This document shows, piece by piece, positions 1 to 6,193 of a DNA stretch of 8,499 nucleotides. Numbering within the stretch: position 1 is the stretch's first letter; every line of letters starts with the position of its first letter. The notes beneath the pieces are model-generated. The model was given only the letters and a program-made list of their open reading frames with translations, was not told the DNA's origin and ran no database searches. Source of the DNA: Dehalococcoidia bacterium (GTDB lineage Bacteria > Chloroflexota > Dehalococcoidia > UBA2979); contig JASLOV010000209.1 of assembly GCA_030745285.1 (NCBI GenBank), positions 1-8,499 on the forward strand, read 5' to 3'. The position numbers and the translations under genes are program-made.

Positions 1-512
1 TCGTTGATGATGCGCAGCACCTCCAGCCCGGCGATGCGGCCGGCGTCGCGCGTGGCCTGCCGCTGGGCGTCGTTGAAGTAGGCGGGGACGGTGATCACCG
101 CCTCCGTCACTTCCTCGCCGAGGAAGGCCTCGGCGTCGGACTTCAGCTTCTGCAGCACCATCGCGCTGATCTCGGGCGGCGAGTGGTCGCTGCCGCCCAT
201 CTTCACGCCGACATCCGAGTTGTCGCGCTTCACAATCTCGAAGCCGGACATCTCGCGCGCACGCGCCACTTCGGGGTCGTCGAACTTGCGGCCCATCAGG
301 CGCTTCACGGAGTAGACCGTGTTCTCGGGGTTCGTCACCGCCTGCCGCTTCGCGACGGTGCCGACGAGCCGTTCGCCTTCCTTCGTGATTGCCACCACCG
401 AGGGGGTCGTGCGACCGCCCTCGCTGTTCGGCACCACCTGCGGTTCCCCGCCCTCCATCACCGCCATACACGAGAACGTCGTGCCCAGGTCGATTCCGAT
501 CACCTTCGCCAT
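1..512 (-). CDS. dnaK: Chaperone DnaK (Hsp70), N-terminal part, cut by window edge
   Basis: DnaK is the cytoplasmic ATP-dependent Hsp70 chaperone that works with GrpE and DnaJ to fold and rescue proteins. The visible 170 residues are the start of the nucleotide-binding domain. They open with MAKVIGIDLGTTFSCMAV, the Hsp70 phosphate-binding loop, followed by GRTTPSVVAI, then NPENTVYSVKRLMGRKF near residue 62 and VTEAVITVPAYFNDAQRQ near residue 136. The sequence runs off the window in RIINE, just before the expected PTAAALAYG. The segment after GRKF is long, as in proteobacterial DnaK and unlike the shorter Firmicutes form. The ATG at 512 has a strong upstream ribosome-binding site and gives the canonical N-terminus. 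It is the third gene of hrcA-grpE-dnaK, 5 nt after the grpE stop, so co-expression and probable translational coupling are expected. Identity is very secure; the rest of the gene is not visible. Confidence 0.98.
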   Translation of the reverse strand, partial: MAKVIGIDLGTTFSCMAVMEGGEPQVVPNSEGGRTTPSVVAITKEGERLVGTVAKRQAVTNPENTVYSVKRLMGRKFDDPEVARAREMSGFEIVKRDNSDVGVKMGGSDHSPPEISAMVLQKLKSDAEAFLGEEVTEAVITVPAYFNDAQRQATRDAGRIAGLEVLRIIN

Positions 513-517
513 CGCTC

Positions 518-1216
518 TTACCCCTCCCCGCCTTCGCGGGTACCAGTCTCGTCTTGACCGCCCCCGGCCGTCGCCGGGGACTCACTTCCGGATTCGTCGT
601 CTGATTCGTTGCTTGAGTCGTTGTCGCCGGGTTGCTCGGGCCCACCTTCGCCATTGCCGACGAGCACGACGGCCGGTCGGATCACCAGCCCGTCGATGGT
701 GTAGCCGCTCTGCACGACCGCCACCACCCGGCCTTCCGGGCCGGGCTGGAACGAGACCGCCTGGTGCAGTTCCGGGTCGAAGGCTTCGCCCTCGGCCTCG
801 ATCGGCTGCACCCCGCTGCCCTCCAGCACCGCCAGGAACTTGCGTTGCGCCATGCGCATGCCCTCGACCCACGAGTGCCCGTCCAGTTCGTTGTGGTCGC
901 CGACGGAATCGAGCGCCCGGCTGAGGTCGTCCAACACCGGCAGGTAGTTCAGCACCAGCGTTTTCTGGGCGAGCCGCGTGTACTCGCGCCGCTCCTCCGC
1001 CTGACGACGCTTCAAGTTCTGGTAGTCCGCCACGGCCCGTGCGTGTTGCGCGCGCAGCTCTTCGACCGTCGCCTCTAAGGTCGCCGCCTCATCGGCGTCA
1101 TCGGTGGGGTCGGCAGCGTCCGCGGCGGCGGCTGCCTCGGCCTCTTCCACGACATCGTCGGGCGCGGCCGTCTGCTCGTGCGTCTCGGCGGACTCGGTCG
1201 GTTCAGCCTGTGTCAT
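518..1216 (-). CDS. grpE: GrpE, nucleotide exchange factor of DnaK
   Basis: GrpE is the dimeric co-chaperone that releases ADP from DnaK and also acts as a thermosensor in the chaperone cycle. The protein has 232 residues. Residues 1-48 are acidic and Ala-rich and look disordered. Residues 46-100 are the long helix that forms the paired coiled coil, including the family-typical ADYQNLKRRQAEER and LPVLDDLSRAL. The C-terminal beta-domain follows, with GVQPIEAEGEAFDPELHQAV (residues 135-154) and GYTIDGLVIRPAVVLVG (171-187). GrpE proteins normally stop just after the RPAxVxV strand. This one continues for about 45 more Gly/Ser/Asp/Glu-rich residues (188-232). The ATG at 1216 is 22 nt after the hrcA stop with only a weak upstream GGGG, so translation may depend partly on coupling to hrcA. 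Function is secure; the role of the tail is unknown. Confidence 0.96.
   Translation of the reverse strand: MTQAEPTESAETHEQTAAPDDVVEEAEAAAAADAADPTDDADEAATLEATVEELRAQHARAVADYQNLKRRQAEERREYTRLAQKTLVLNYLPVLDDLSRALDSVGDHNELDGHSWVEGMRMAQRKFLAVLEGSGVQPIEAEGEAFDPELHQAVSFQPGPEGRVVAVVQSGYTIDGLVIRPAVVLVGNGEGGPEQPGDNDSSNESDDESGSESPATAGGGQDETGTREGGEG
521..529 (-). promoter_or_regulatory. dnaK ribosome-binding site inside the end of grpE
   Basis: On the minus strand GGGGAGGGG is followed directly by the grpE stop TAA, then by GAGCG and the dnaK ATG. The GGAGG core lies 10 nt from the ATG. Because the site is in the last codons of grpE, ribosomes finishing grpE would be delivered next to the dnaK start. 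Confidence 0.75.
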
Positions 1217-1238
1217 CGTTGTCTCATCGCCCCACGGC

Positions 1239-2255
1239 TCAGGCCACGACTTCGTTCATCAGGTCACTCATCAGCGAGGCGACGTAGCGCACCCGCGGGA
1301 TCGTGCGGGCGTACGACATGCGCATCGGCCCCACGACCGCGACGGTGCCCGATGGCCCGCGCATGTCGCCGTACGGTGAGGTCACGACGCTCCACTCCCG
1401 CATCCAGCGGTCCTCGTTCTCGCTCCCGATCACGACGCTCGTCCCGCCCGGCTCTCGCGCCCCGGCGGACACGACGACGCGGTAGAGCTCGTACGCCGCC
1501 AGGTGGCGCACCGCCTCCAGCATCCGCTCATGTTCCTCGAACTCGGGCTGCTCCAGTACCGCCTGTACGCCTTCGAGGTGCGTGCTCTCGGTCACCGGGT
1601 GCTCGTCGATCAGCTCCGCCACCGCCATCGCCGCCAGGCGATCGTCGATATCCGTCATTCGCTCGGATGCACCGAACGCCTCGCTCGCCTCGCGCCCGGT
1701 ACAGTGGGCGTTCAGCCGCTCCGCTCGCGCGTTCAGCGCCGGCTGGTCCGCGACCGCGTCCAGCGACATCACCCGCTGGCGCACGCGTCCGTCCTCCATC
1801 ACCGCCACCAGCAGCGCCGCATCGTCGCGCAGGTGCACCAGCTGCACGTGCTTGAGACGCGCCACCTCCGCGCGCGGCCGCGTCACCACCGCCGCGTTGC
1901 CGACCCAGGCGGCGAGCACGGTTGCCGCCAGCCCCAGCCACTCGTCCAGCCCGCCGCTCACCTGGTGAAACTGGTGCTCCACCGTGCGCAGCTCGCCGGC
2001 CGGCACCGGCTCCTCCGCCATCAGCGACTGCACGTAGAAGCGGTAGCCGAGGTCCGAGGGCACCCGGCCTGCCGATGTGTAAGGGTGCGTGATGTAGCCC
2101 TCGTCCTCCAGTACCGCGAGCTCGTTGCGAATGGTGGCGCTGGACACGGCAAGGCTGTGCTGCTCCACCAGCGCCTTCGAGCTCACCGGCAAGGCGGTGT
2201 CGATGTACTCGCTCACCAGCATGGCGAGGATATCTGCGCGACGATCCGTGAGCAC
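1239..2255 (-). CDS. hrcA: Heat-inducible transcription repressor HrcA
   Basis: HrcA binds CIRCE operators and represses heat-shock chaperone genes. Its activity depends on GroEL in well-studied bacteria. Starting at GTG 2255 the protein has 338 residues. The N-terminal winged helix contains LTDRRADILAMLVSEYIDTA, then VSSATIRNELAVLEDEGYI and the signature TSAGRVPSDLGYRFYV (about residues 60-80). A GAF-like central domain follows. The C-terminal signature VAVVGPMRMSYARTIPRVRY precedes a short closing helix. I chose GTG 2255 because it gives the usual LTDRR start and follows GGAGG by 4 nt, the same spacing seen at fabH and the 5533 gene. The longer reading from GTG 2288 would start inside the CIRCE palindrome and has no ribosome-binding site. 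It is the first gene of the heat-shock operon and is expected to repress itself through the operator immediately upstream. Confidence 0.96.
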   Translation of the reverse strand: MLTDRRADILAMLVSEYIDTALPVSSKALVEQHSLAVSSATIRNELAVLEDEGYITHPYTSAGRVPSDLGYRFYVQSLMAEEPVPAGELRTVEHQFHQVSGGLDEWLGLAATVLAAWVGNAAVVTRPRAEVARLKHVQLVHLRDDAALLVAVMEDGRVRQRVMSLDAVADQPALNARAERLNAHCTGREASEAFGASERMTDIDDRLAAMAVAELIDEHPVTESTHLEGVQAVLEQPEFEEHERMLEAVRHLAAYELYRVVVSAGAREPGGTSVVIGSENEDRWMREWSVVTSPYGDMRGPSGTVAVVGPMRMSYARTIPRVRYVASLMSDLMNEVVA

Positions 2256-2259
2256 GGGC

Positions 2260-2264
2260 CCTCC
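2260..2264 (-). promoter_or_regulatory. hrcA ribosome-binding site
   Basis: GGAGG on the minus strand is separated by 4 nt (GCCC) from the GTG at 2255. The same GGAGG-N4-start arrangement occurs at fabH (3031-3040) and at the 5533 gene, which supports this start over GTG 2270 and GTG 2288. Confidence 0.65.
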
Positions 2265-2281
2265 GAACACCGGGGAGGCTA

Positions 2282-2308
2282 TTAGCACTCTCCCGATGAG
2301 AGTGCTAA
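2282..2308. promoter_or_regulatory. CIRCE operator (HrcA-binding site)
   Basis: TTAGCACTC (2282-2290), a 9-nt spacer (2291-2299) and GAGTGCTAA (2300-2308) match the CIRCE consensus in both arms without a mismatch. The element starts about 5 nt after the likely hrcA transcription start and ends 26 nt before the hrcA start codon. HrcA bound here would block the hrcA-grpE-dnaK promoter. It also lies about 90 nt upstream of the divergent sigma-factor -10 box, so an effect on that gene is possible but not implied by its position. Confidence 0.97.
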
Positions 2309-2319
2309 TTCGCCGGGGA

Positions 2320-2349
2320 ATTGTATCTGGAACCGCCCGCGCCGGTCAA
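2320..2349 (-). promoter_or_regulatory. Sigma70-type promoter of hrcA-grpE-dnaK
   Basis: On the minus strand TTGACC (2349-2344) is followed after 18 nt by TACAAT (2325-2320). Transcription would start near 2313, placing CIRCE directly in the initial transcribed region. These are vegetative-type boxes, so heat control would come from HrcA repression rather than an alternative sigma factor. Confidence 0.75.
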
Positions 2350-2396
2350 TTCCCGCCCTTAGCGGCCGCGGCTCCCCACCGGCGACCGCTCTCCCC

Positions 2397-2402
2397 TATA
2401 CT
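2397..2402 (+). promoter_or_regulatory. Possible -10 box of the sigma-factor gene
   Basis: TATACT resembles a -10 hexamer and lies in otherwise GC-rich sequence. Transcription would start near 2408-2410, about 13 nt before the Shine-Dalgarno at 2423. I see no convincing TTGACA-like box 16-18 nt upstream, so recognition by an alternative sigma factor, including autoregulation, cannot be excluded. The leader would be very short. Confidence 0.4.
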
Positions 2403-2422
2403 CCGCTTCAGACTCCCTGCCT

Positions 2423-2427
2423 GGAGG
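2423..2427 (+). promoter_or_regulatory. Ribosome-binding site pointing to an ACG start
   Basis: TGGAGG at 2422-2427 is the only strong Shine-Dalgarno in the leader of the sigma-factor gene. The in-frame codon six nucleotides beyond GGAGG is ACG (2434-2436). No ATG, GTG or TTG in this frame occurs between 2305 and the first conserved helix of the protein. Confidence 0.5.
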
Positions 2428-2433
2428 CGGCAC

Positions 2434-3015
2434 ACGGCCACTCAACGCTCACGCCAACCACGGGCCACCCGACAACCCGACGAGGAACGACTCGCCGCAC
2501 TGGCGCGCGACGACGGCAGCGCGTTCTCCGGGCTCTACGAGACCTACGTCAATCGCGTCTACCACTACCTGCTGGGCCGCACCAGCAGCCAGTCCGAGGC
2601 CGAGGAGCTGACGTCCCGCACCTTCCTCAACGCCTTCGCCAACCTCGACCGCTACCGCGCACGCGGCAGCGGCTTCTCGTCATGGCTGATGGCGATCGCG
2701 CACAATCTGCTGGTCAACTGGTACCGCGACCGCGGACGCCGGCCGCCCACCGCGCCACTCGACGAGGCGCTGGACGCCCCGGCCGACGCGCCCGGCCCCG
2801 AGTCGAGCCTGGAACGCACCGAATCGATTCGCCAGGTCCGGACGGCGGTCGAGGGTCTGGCCCCCGATCGCCAGCAGCTGATCGCACTGAAATATGTCGA
2901 TGGACTGTCGAACTCCCAGATCGGCCGTATCATGGGGCGCACCGAGGGCGCGGTGAAGTCCCTGCACCACCGCACTCTGCGTCAGCTCCATGGCGCGCTC
3001 GCCGACGCCGAGTAG
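2434..3015 (+). CDS. ECF-type RNA polymerase sigma factor, apparent ACG start
   Basis: This is a sigma70-family factor of the extracytoplasmic-function type, with only the sigma2 and sigma4 domains. From ACG 2434 it has 193 residues. Sigma2 covers about residues 30-100: FSGLYETYVNRVYHYL, then EAEELTSRTFLNAFANL (core polymerase binding), then FSSWLMAIAHNLLVNWYRDR (promoter melting and -10 recognition). A Pro/Ala/Asp-rich linker (101-130) leads to sigma4 (135-189), with LAPDRQQLIALKYVDGLSN and the helix-turn-helix SQIGRIMGRTEGAVKSLHHR. The frame stays open upstream to 2125, but that stretch overlaps CIRCE and hrcA and shows no sigma-like sequence. The start is unusual: the best site is ACG behind TGGAGG. 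A sequencing change from ATG would look the same. No anti-sigma factor is adjacent; fabH follows 24 nt after the stop and is probably cotranscribed. Family is secure; start and target promoters are uncertain. Confidence 0.88.
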   Translation, partial: TATQRSRQPRATRQPDEERLAALARDDGSAFSGLYETYVNRVYHYLLGRTSSQSEAEELTSRTFLNAFANLDRYRARGSGFSSWLMAIAHNLLVNWYRDRGRRPPTAPLDEALDAPADAPGPESSLERTESIRQVRTAVEGLAPDRQQLIALKYVDGLSNSQIGRIMGRTEGAVKSLHHRTLRQLHGALADAE

Positions 3016-3039
3016 CCGGGAAGCAGGGCAGGAGGCGTC

Positions 3040-4080
3040 ATGCAGCAAGCGACACGCATCTCCGGTGTCGGGGCGTACCTGCCGGAGCGCCGCCTCACCA
3101 ATGCCGACCTGGCGCAGATGGTGGAAACCTCCGACGACTGGATCGTCGAACGCTCAGGCATCCGCGAGCGCCGCATCGCCGCCGACAACGAGAGCTCGAG
3201 CACGATGGGCGCTGAGGCGGCACGTCGCGCTCTCACCTCCGCGGCGCTGGAGCCGGCGGACATCGACATCGTGATCGCCGGCACGTGCACGCCGGACGGC
3301 ATGTTTCCCGCCACCGCCACCCGCATCCAGGACGCGCTCGGCATCTCCGATGCCGCCGCCTTCGACGTCAACGCCGCCTGCACCGGCTTCCTGGTCGCGC
3401 TCAGCACCGCCTCCCAGTTCGTCGAGTCAGGCAACGCTCACCGCGCGCTCGTGGTCGGTACGGAGACGCTCTCCCGCATCGTCGATTGGACGGACCGCGC
3501 CACCTGTGTGCTCTTCGGCGACGGGGCCGGCGCGGTCGTCGTCGAAGCCGCGCCCGATGGCAGGCCGGGGGCAGTCAAGTCCTTCCTGCTGCGGTCGGAC
3601 GGCAGCCACGCCGGCCTGCTCTACGCGCACGGTCCCGCCAGCCCCAACCCGAACGGCGACCCGCTGCAGGCGCTGATCGTGATGGACGGTCGCAACATCT
3701 TTCGCCAGGCCGTCACCGCCATGTCCGGCGCAGCCCGCCAGGCGATCACCGATGCCGGGATCACGATCGATGACATCGCGCTCTGCATCCCCCACCAGGC
3801 CAATCTCCGCATCCTCAAGGCCACCGCCCGCAACGTCGGCCTGCCGGAGGAGCGCGTCTACGTGAACCTCGACCGCTACGGCAACACCTCCAGCGCCACC
3901 ATTCCGATCGCGCTCACGGAGGCCGCGACCGAAGGCCGTCTCTCCCCCGGGGATCACGTCCTGCTCGTCGCCTTCGGCGGCGGCCTCTCCTGGGGGGCAA
4001 TGGTGATGGAGTGGTCCGGCATCGACACGCTCGGCCGTGCCGCCACGGCGGATCTGCGGTCCACGGCTGCGTCGAGCTGA
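3040..4080 (+). CDS. fabH: Beta-ketoacyl-ACP synthase III (FabH)
   Basis: FabH condenses an acyl-CoA primer with malonyl-ACP to begin fatty acid synthesis. The 346-residue protein has the full thiolase-fold signature: GVGAYLPERRLTN at the start, then TSDDWIVERSGIRERR (residues 30-45) with the conserved Trp34 and Arg38 of the CoA site. The nucleophile Cys114 lies in DVNAACTGF, VLFGDGAGAVVVE is at 157-169, His252 lies in PHQANLRI and Asn282 in YGNTSSATIP. The Cys-His-Asn triad is therefore complete and the enzyme should be active. About 20 Ala/Arg/Ser-rich residues follow the usual terminal FGGGLSWGAMVMEW, a modest extension. ATG 3040 has GGAGG four nucleotides upstream. It lies between the sigma factor (24 nt) and the cysteine-less ketosynthase (33 nt), with no fabD, fabG or acpP nearby. 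It could instead prime a specialised lipid or polyketide-like pathway; primer preference cannot be read from sequence. Confidence 0.95.
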   Translation: MQQATRISGVGAYLPERRLTNADLAQMVETSDDWIVERSGIRERRIAADNESSSTMGAEAARRALTSAALEPADIDIVIAGTCTPDGMFPATATRIQDALGISDAAAFDVNAACTGFLVALSTASQFVESGNAHRALVVGTETLSRIVDWTDRATCVLFGDGAGAVVVEAAPDGRPGAVKSFLLRSDGSHAGLLYAHGPASPNPNGDPLQALIVMDGRNIFRQAVTAMSGAARQAITDAGITIDDIALCIPHQANLRILKATARNVGLPEERVYVNLDRYGNTSSATIPIALTEAATEGRLSPGDHVLLVAFGGGLSWGAMVMEWSGIDTLGRAATADLRSTAASS

Positions 4081-4113
4081 GCGCTCCGCGCCATTGAGCA
4101 AGCCGTCCAGCCG

Positions 4114-5409
4114 GTGACCAGCATCGTCCCACCCGACGACCTGCCGCAGGACCGGCCGCGCGTGGTCGTGACCGGGATGGGCGTCGTCTGCTCGCTCGGC
4201 GCCTCCCCGGCCGACATCTGGGACGCCGTCGCCGCCGGCCGCAGCGGGGTTGGACCGATCACCCGCTTCGATGCCTCCGCCTTCGCCTCGCGCGTCGCCG
4301 CCGAGGTGCCCGACGCGGATGTCCCGGACGACCGCCTAGACGAGCGGTACTGGCGCGACCTTGACCGGCGCTCCCGCTTCGCCGTCAGCGCCGGCCTCAG
4401 CGCTTTCCAGGACGCGGGCATCATGCTCACCGCGGAGAACCGCAACCGCTTCGCCGTCGTCATGGCCTCCGAGCGACCCGAGGAGGAGCGCCTGCTCGAG
4501 GGGGCTCGCCAGCTCGAAGCCAGCGATGTCGAATCAGCGGCGGCGACGCTCGCGCACCATGCCCGCCCCCACGCCCCGGCGGAGCGCATCGGCGCGCTGC
4601 TTGGCGTGACCGGCCCCGTCCTGCAGGTCGAGAACCGCTCCGCCGGCGGTCTCGCCGCAATCATCGAGGCCGCCGAGATGATTCGCCGCGGCGATGTCGT
4701 GGCCGCCCTCGCGGGCGGCGCGGAGGCGCCGATCACGCCGATTAGCCTCGCCGCCTTCCAGGGCACCGGCGCGCTCTCAGAGCGCAACGACGACCCGGCT
4801 GCTGCCTCCCGCCCGCTCGACCGCGCGCGGGACGGCTTCGTGCTGGGCGAGGGCGCCGCCGTGCTCGTGCTTGAGTCGCTGGAGCTGGCCCGCGCCCGCG
4901 GAGCGACGATCCTCGCCGAGCTCGAGGGCTACGGCATGACCTTCTCAGCCAGCCGGGGCGGGCACCCCGCTACGGACTCAGCGGAGATCGGCGCCGCCCT
5001 CCAGCGCTGCCTCGGCACCTCCGGCCGCATCCAGGCCGAGATCGACGTCGTCGCGCTCCACGCCGCCGGCACCGTCGACGGCGATATCGCCGAGGCGACC
5101 GGCGTGCGTCGCATCTTCGGCTCCTCCGCCCGCCACCATCTCTACACGCCCGCCCTGAAGTCCCTGACCGGCCACCTGCTCGGCGCATCCGGGCCACTGA
5201 GCACCGTGATCATGCTCAGCGCGCTGAAGGCCCAGCGTATCCCCGGCTCGATCAATCTCGACGACGAGGACGAAGAGTGCGATCTCGACGCCAATGCCAG
5301 CGGCACGCGGGACGACAACCTGCGGGTCGTGATCGTCAACGCCACCGGCTGGGGGCACAACGCCGCCATCCTCCTCGCCCACCCGGACGCGATGAGCACA
5401 GAAGACTAG
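4114..5409 (+). CDS. FabF-like ketosynthase with catalytic Cys replaced by Ser (KS-beta/chain-length-factor-like)
   Basis: This is a 431-residue member of the KAS I/II family, which extends acyl-ACP chains. Clear family marks are VVVTGMGVVCSLG (residues 17-29), ALAGGAEAPITP (198-209), SRPLDRARDGFVLGEGAAVLVLE (232-254) and LKSLTGHLLGASG (348-360). The nucleophile motif, usually TACASG, reads NRSAGG, so serine 176 (TCC) sits where cysteine is needed. The two active-site histidines, H316 (LHAAGT) and H354, and lysine K349 are kept. The segment around residues 117-165 is diverged from FabF, and the terminal FGFGGTNA loop reads TGWGHNA. Ordinary condensation is unlikely. By analogy with chain-length factors and KSQ domains, a decarboxylase or a non-catalytic partner is plausible, but this is inference. 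GTG 4114 lacks a good ribosome-binding site; GTG 4162, with AGGA upstream, would give a more typical length of 415. It follows fabH by 33 nt. Confidence 0.85.
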   Translation: MTSIVPPDDLPQDRPRVVVTGMGVVCSLGASPADIWDAVAAGRSGVGPITRFDASAFASRVAAEVPDADVPDDRLDERYWRDLDRRSRFAVSAGLSAFQDAGIMLTAENRNRFAVVMASERPEEERLLEGARQLEASDVESAAATLAHHARPHAPAERIGALLGVTGPVLQVENRSAGGLAAIIEAAEMIRRGDVVAALAGGAEAPITPISLAAFQGTGALSERNDDPAAASRPLDRARDGFVLGEGAAVLVLESLELARARGATILAELEGYGMTFSASRGGHPATDSAEIGAALQRCLGTSGRIQAEIDVVALHAAGTVDGDIAEATGVRRIFGSSARHHLYTPALKSLTGHLLGASGPLSTVIMLSALKAQRIPGSINLDDEDEECDLDANASGTRDDNLRVVIVNATGWGHNAAILLAHPDAMSTED

Positions 5410-5523
5410 GCGCTCGCGCCCGGATGCCGGCCCCAAGTACCGGCGGCACGAGGGCGCACCGCTAGCGGCTGAACCCCCTCATCGATACGATTGCAGCGCC
5501 CCGGCACACTCCCCACACCCCTC

Positions 5524-5528
5524 GGAGG
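5524..5528 (+). promoter_or_regulatory. Ribosome-binding site deciding GTG 5533
   Basis: GGAGG followed by CGAC and GTG. It fixes the start of the metallo-beta-lactamase-fold gene at 5533 and matches the spacing used at hrcA and fabH. Confidence 0.65.
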
Positions 5529-5532
5529 CGAC

Positions 5533-6177
5533 GTGGACATCACATGGCTCGGGCACGCCTGTATCCGCGTCCGCGCGCAGCAGACCGCCGTGGTCATGGA
5601 CCCCTGCGATAAGGACTCCGGCTACGATATGGGCCGCCCCACCGCGGACCTCATTACCGTCAGCAACCCGCATCCCCACCACAGCAACACGCGAGGCGTG
5701 CGCGGGTCTGCCCTCACCGTCGACGGCCCCGGCGAATACGAGATCAAGGGCGTGCAGGTGACCGGCGTCCCCACGTTCCTTGCACCGCCCGTCGAAGACA
5801 CACCCGCCCGGCTCAACACCGCCTTTCTGCTCGAGGCAGAGGAGCTCCACCTCGCCCACCTCGGCGGACTGGGCGCGCCGCTCACCCCGGAGCAGGTGGA
5901 GCAACTCACGGTCGCGGACATCCTCATCATCCCGATCGGCGGCGGCGGCGACTTCGACGTGGCGGCGGCGGCACGCACCGTTCGTGCCTTGGAGCCGATG
6001 GTCGTGATCCCGGTGCTGTACCCGACGAAGGGCCGCGGCAGCGGCGAGGACGGGCCGCTGCAGCAGTTCATCTCCGCGGTCGGCGTCGAGCCGGAAGCGG
6101 CCGAGTCGCGCGTCACCATCCAGCGCCGCGGCCTGGGCGAGACCCTGCGCGTGCAGCGGCTCGAACCCCGAGGCTAA
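5533..6177 (+). CDS. Metallo-beta-lactamase-fold protein with altered metal ligands
   Basis: The 214-residue protein belongs to the small metal-dependent hydrolase group of the beta-lactamase fold (UlaG/UPF0173-like). It opens with DITWLGHACIRV, has GPGEYEIKGVQVTGVPT at residues 65-81 and HLAHLGGLGAPLT at 106-118. The usual HxHxDH ligand motif should follow TVS but reads N45-x-H47-x-H49-H50, so the first histidine and the aspartate are replaced. From memory, relatives carry HLGDLGH where this protein has H109-LGGLGA, so two more polar residues appear lost (G112, A115). Metal binding or catalysis may be changed. GTG 5533 is chosen because GGAGG (5524-5528) lies 4 nt upstream and the protein then begins at the fold; the longer reading from 5491 adds unconserved residues. 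The 123-nt gap after the ketosynthase gene contains only a weak hairpin (5426-5444) and a TACGAT at 5486 without a -35 box. Substrate unknown. Confidence 0.85.
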   Translation: MDITWLGHACIRVRAQQTAVVMDPCDKDSGYDMGRPTADLITVSNPHPHHSNTRGVRGSALTVDGPGEYEIKGVQVTGVPTFLAPPVEDTPARLNTAFLLEAEELHLAHLGGLGAPLTPEQVEQLTVADILIIPIGGGGDFDVAAAARTVRALEPMVVIPVLYPTKGRGSGEDGPLQQFISAVGVEPEAAESRVTIQRRGLGETLRVQRLEPRG

Positions 6178-6193
6178 CGGGCCGCCACCCGAC

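Noticed and set aside
1503..2285. Long plus-strand open frame (260 codons) opposite hrcA
   Set aside because: Arg/His/Leu-rich sequence without domain marks, fully antisense to a clear hrcA; such frames are common in high-GC DNA.
2125..2433. N-terminal extension of the sigma-factor frame starting at 2125, 2296 or 2302
   Set aside because: It overlaps hrcA and CIRCE, has no Shine-Dalgarno at a usable distance and shows no sigma-family similarity; the TATACT and TGGAGG signals lie downstream of it.
3954..4787. Minus-strand open frame (277 codons) opposite fabH end and the KS gene
   Set aside because: Ser/Arg/Ala-rich translation typical of a GC-driven shadow frame; it crosses two real genes.
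5426..5444. Hairpin GCCGG/CCGGC after the KS gene as a terminator
   Set aside because: Only 5 bp with a 9-nt loop and no T-run; too weak to call.
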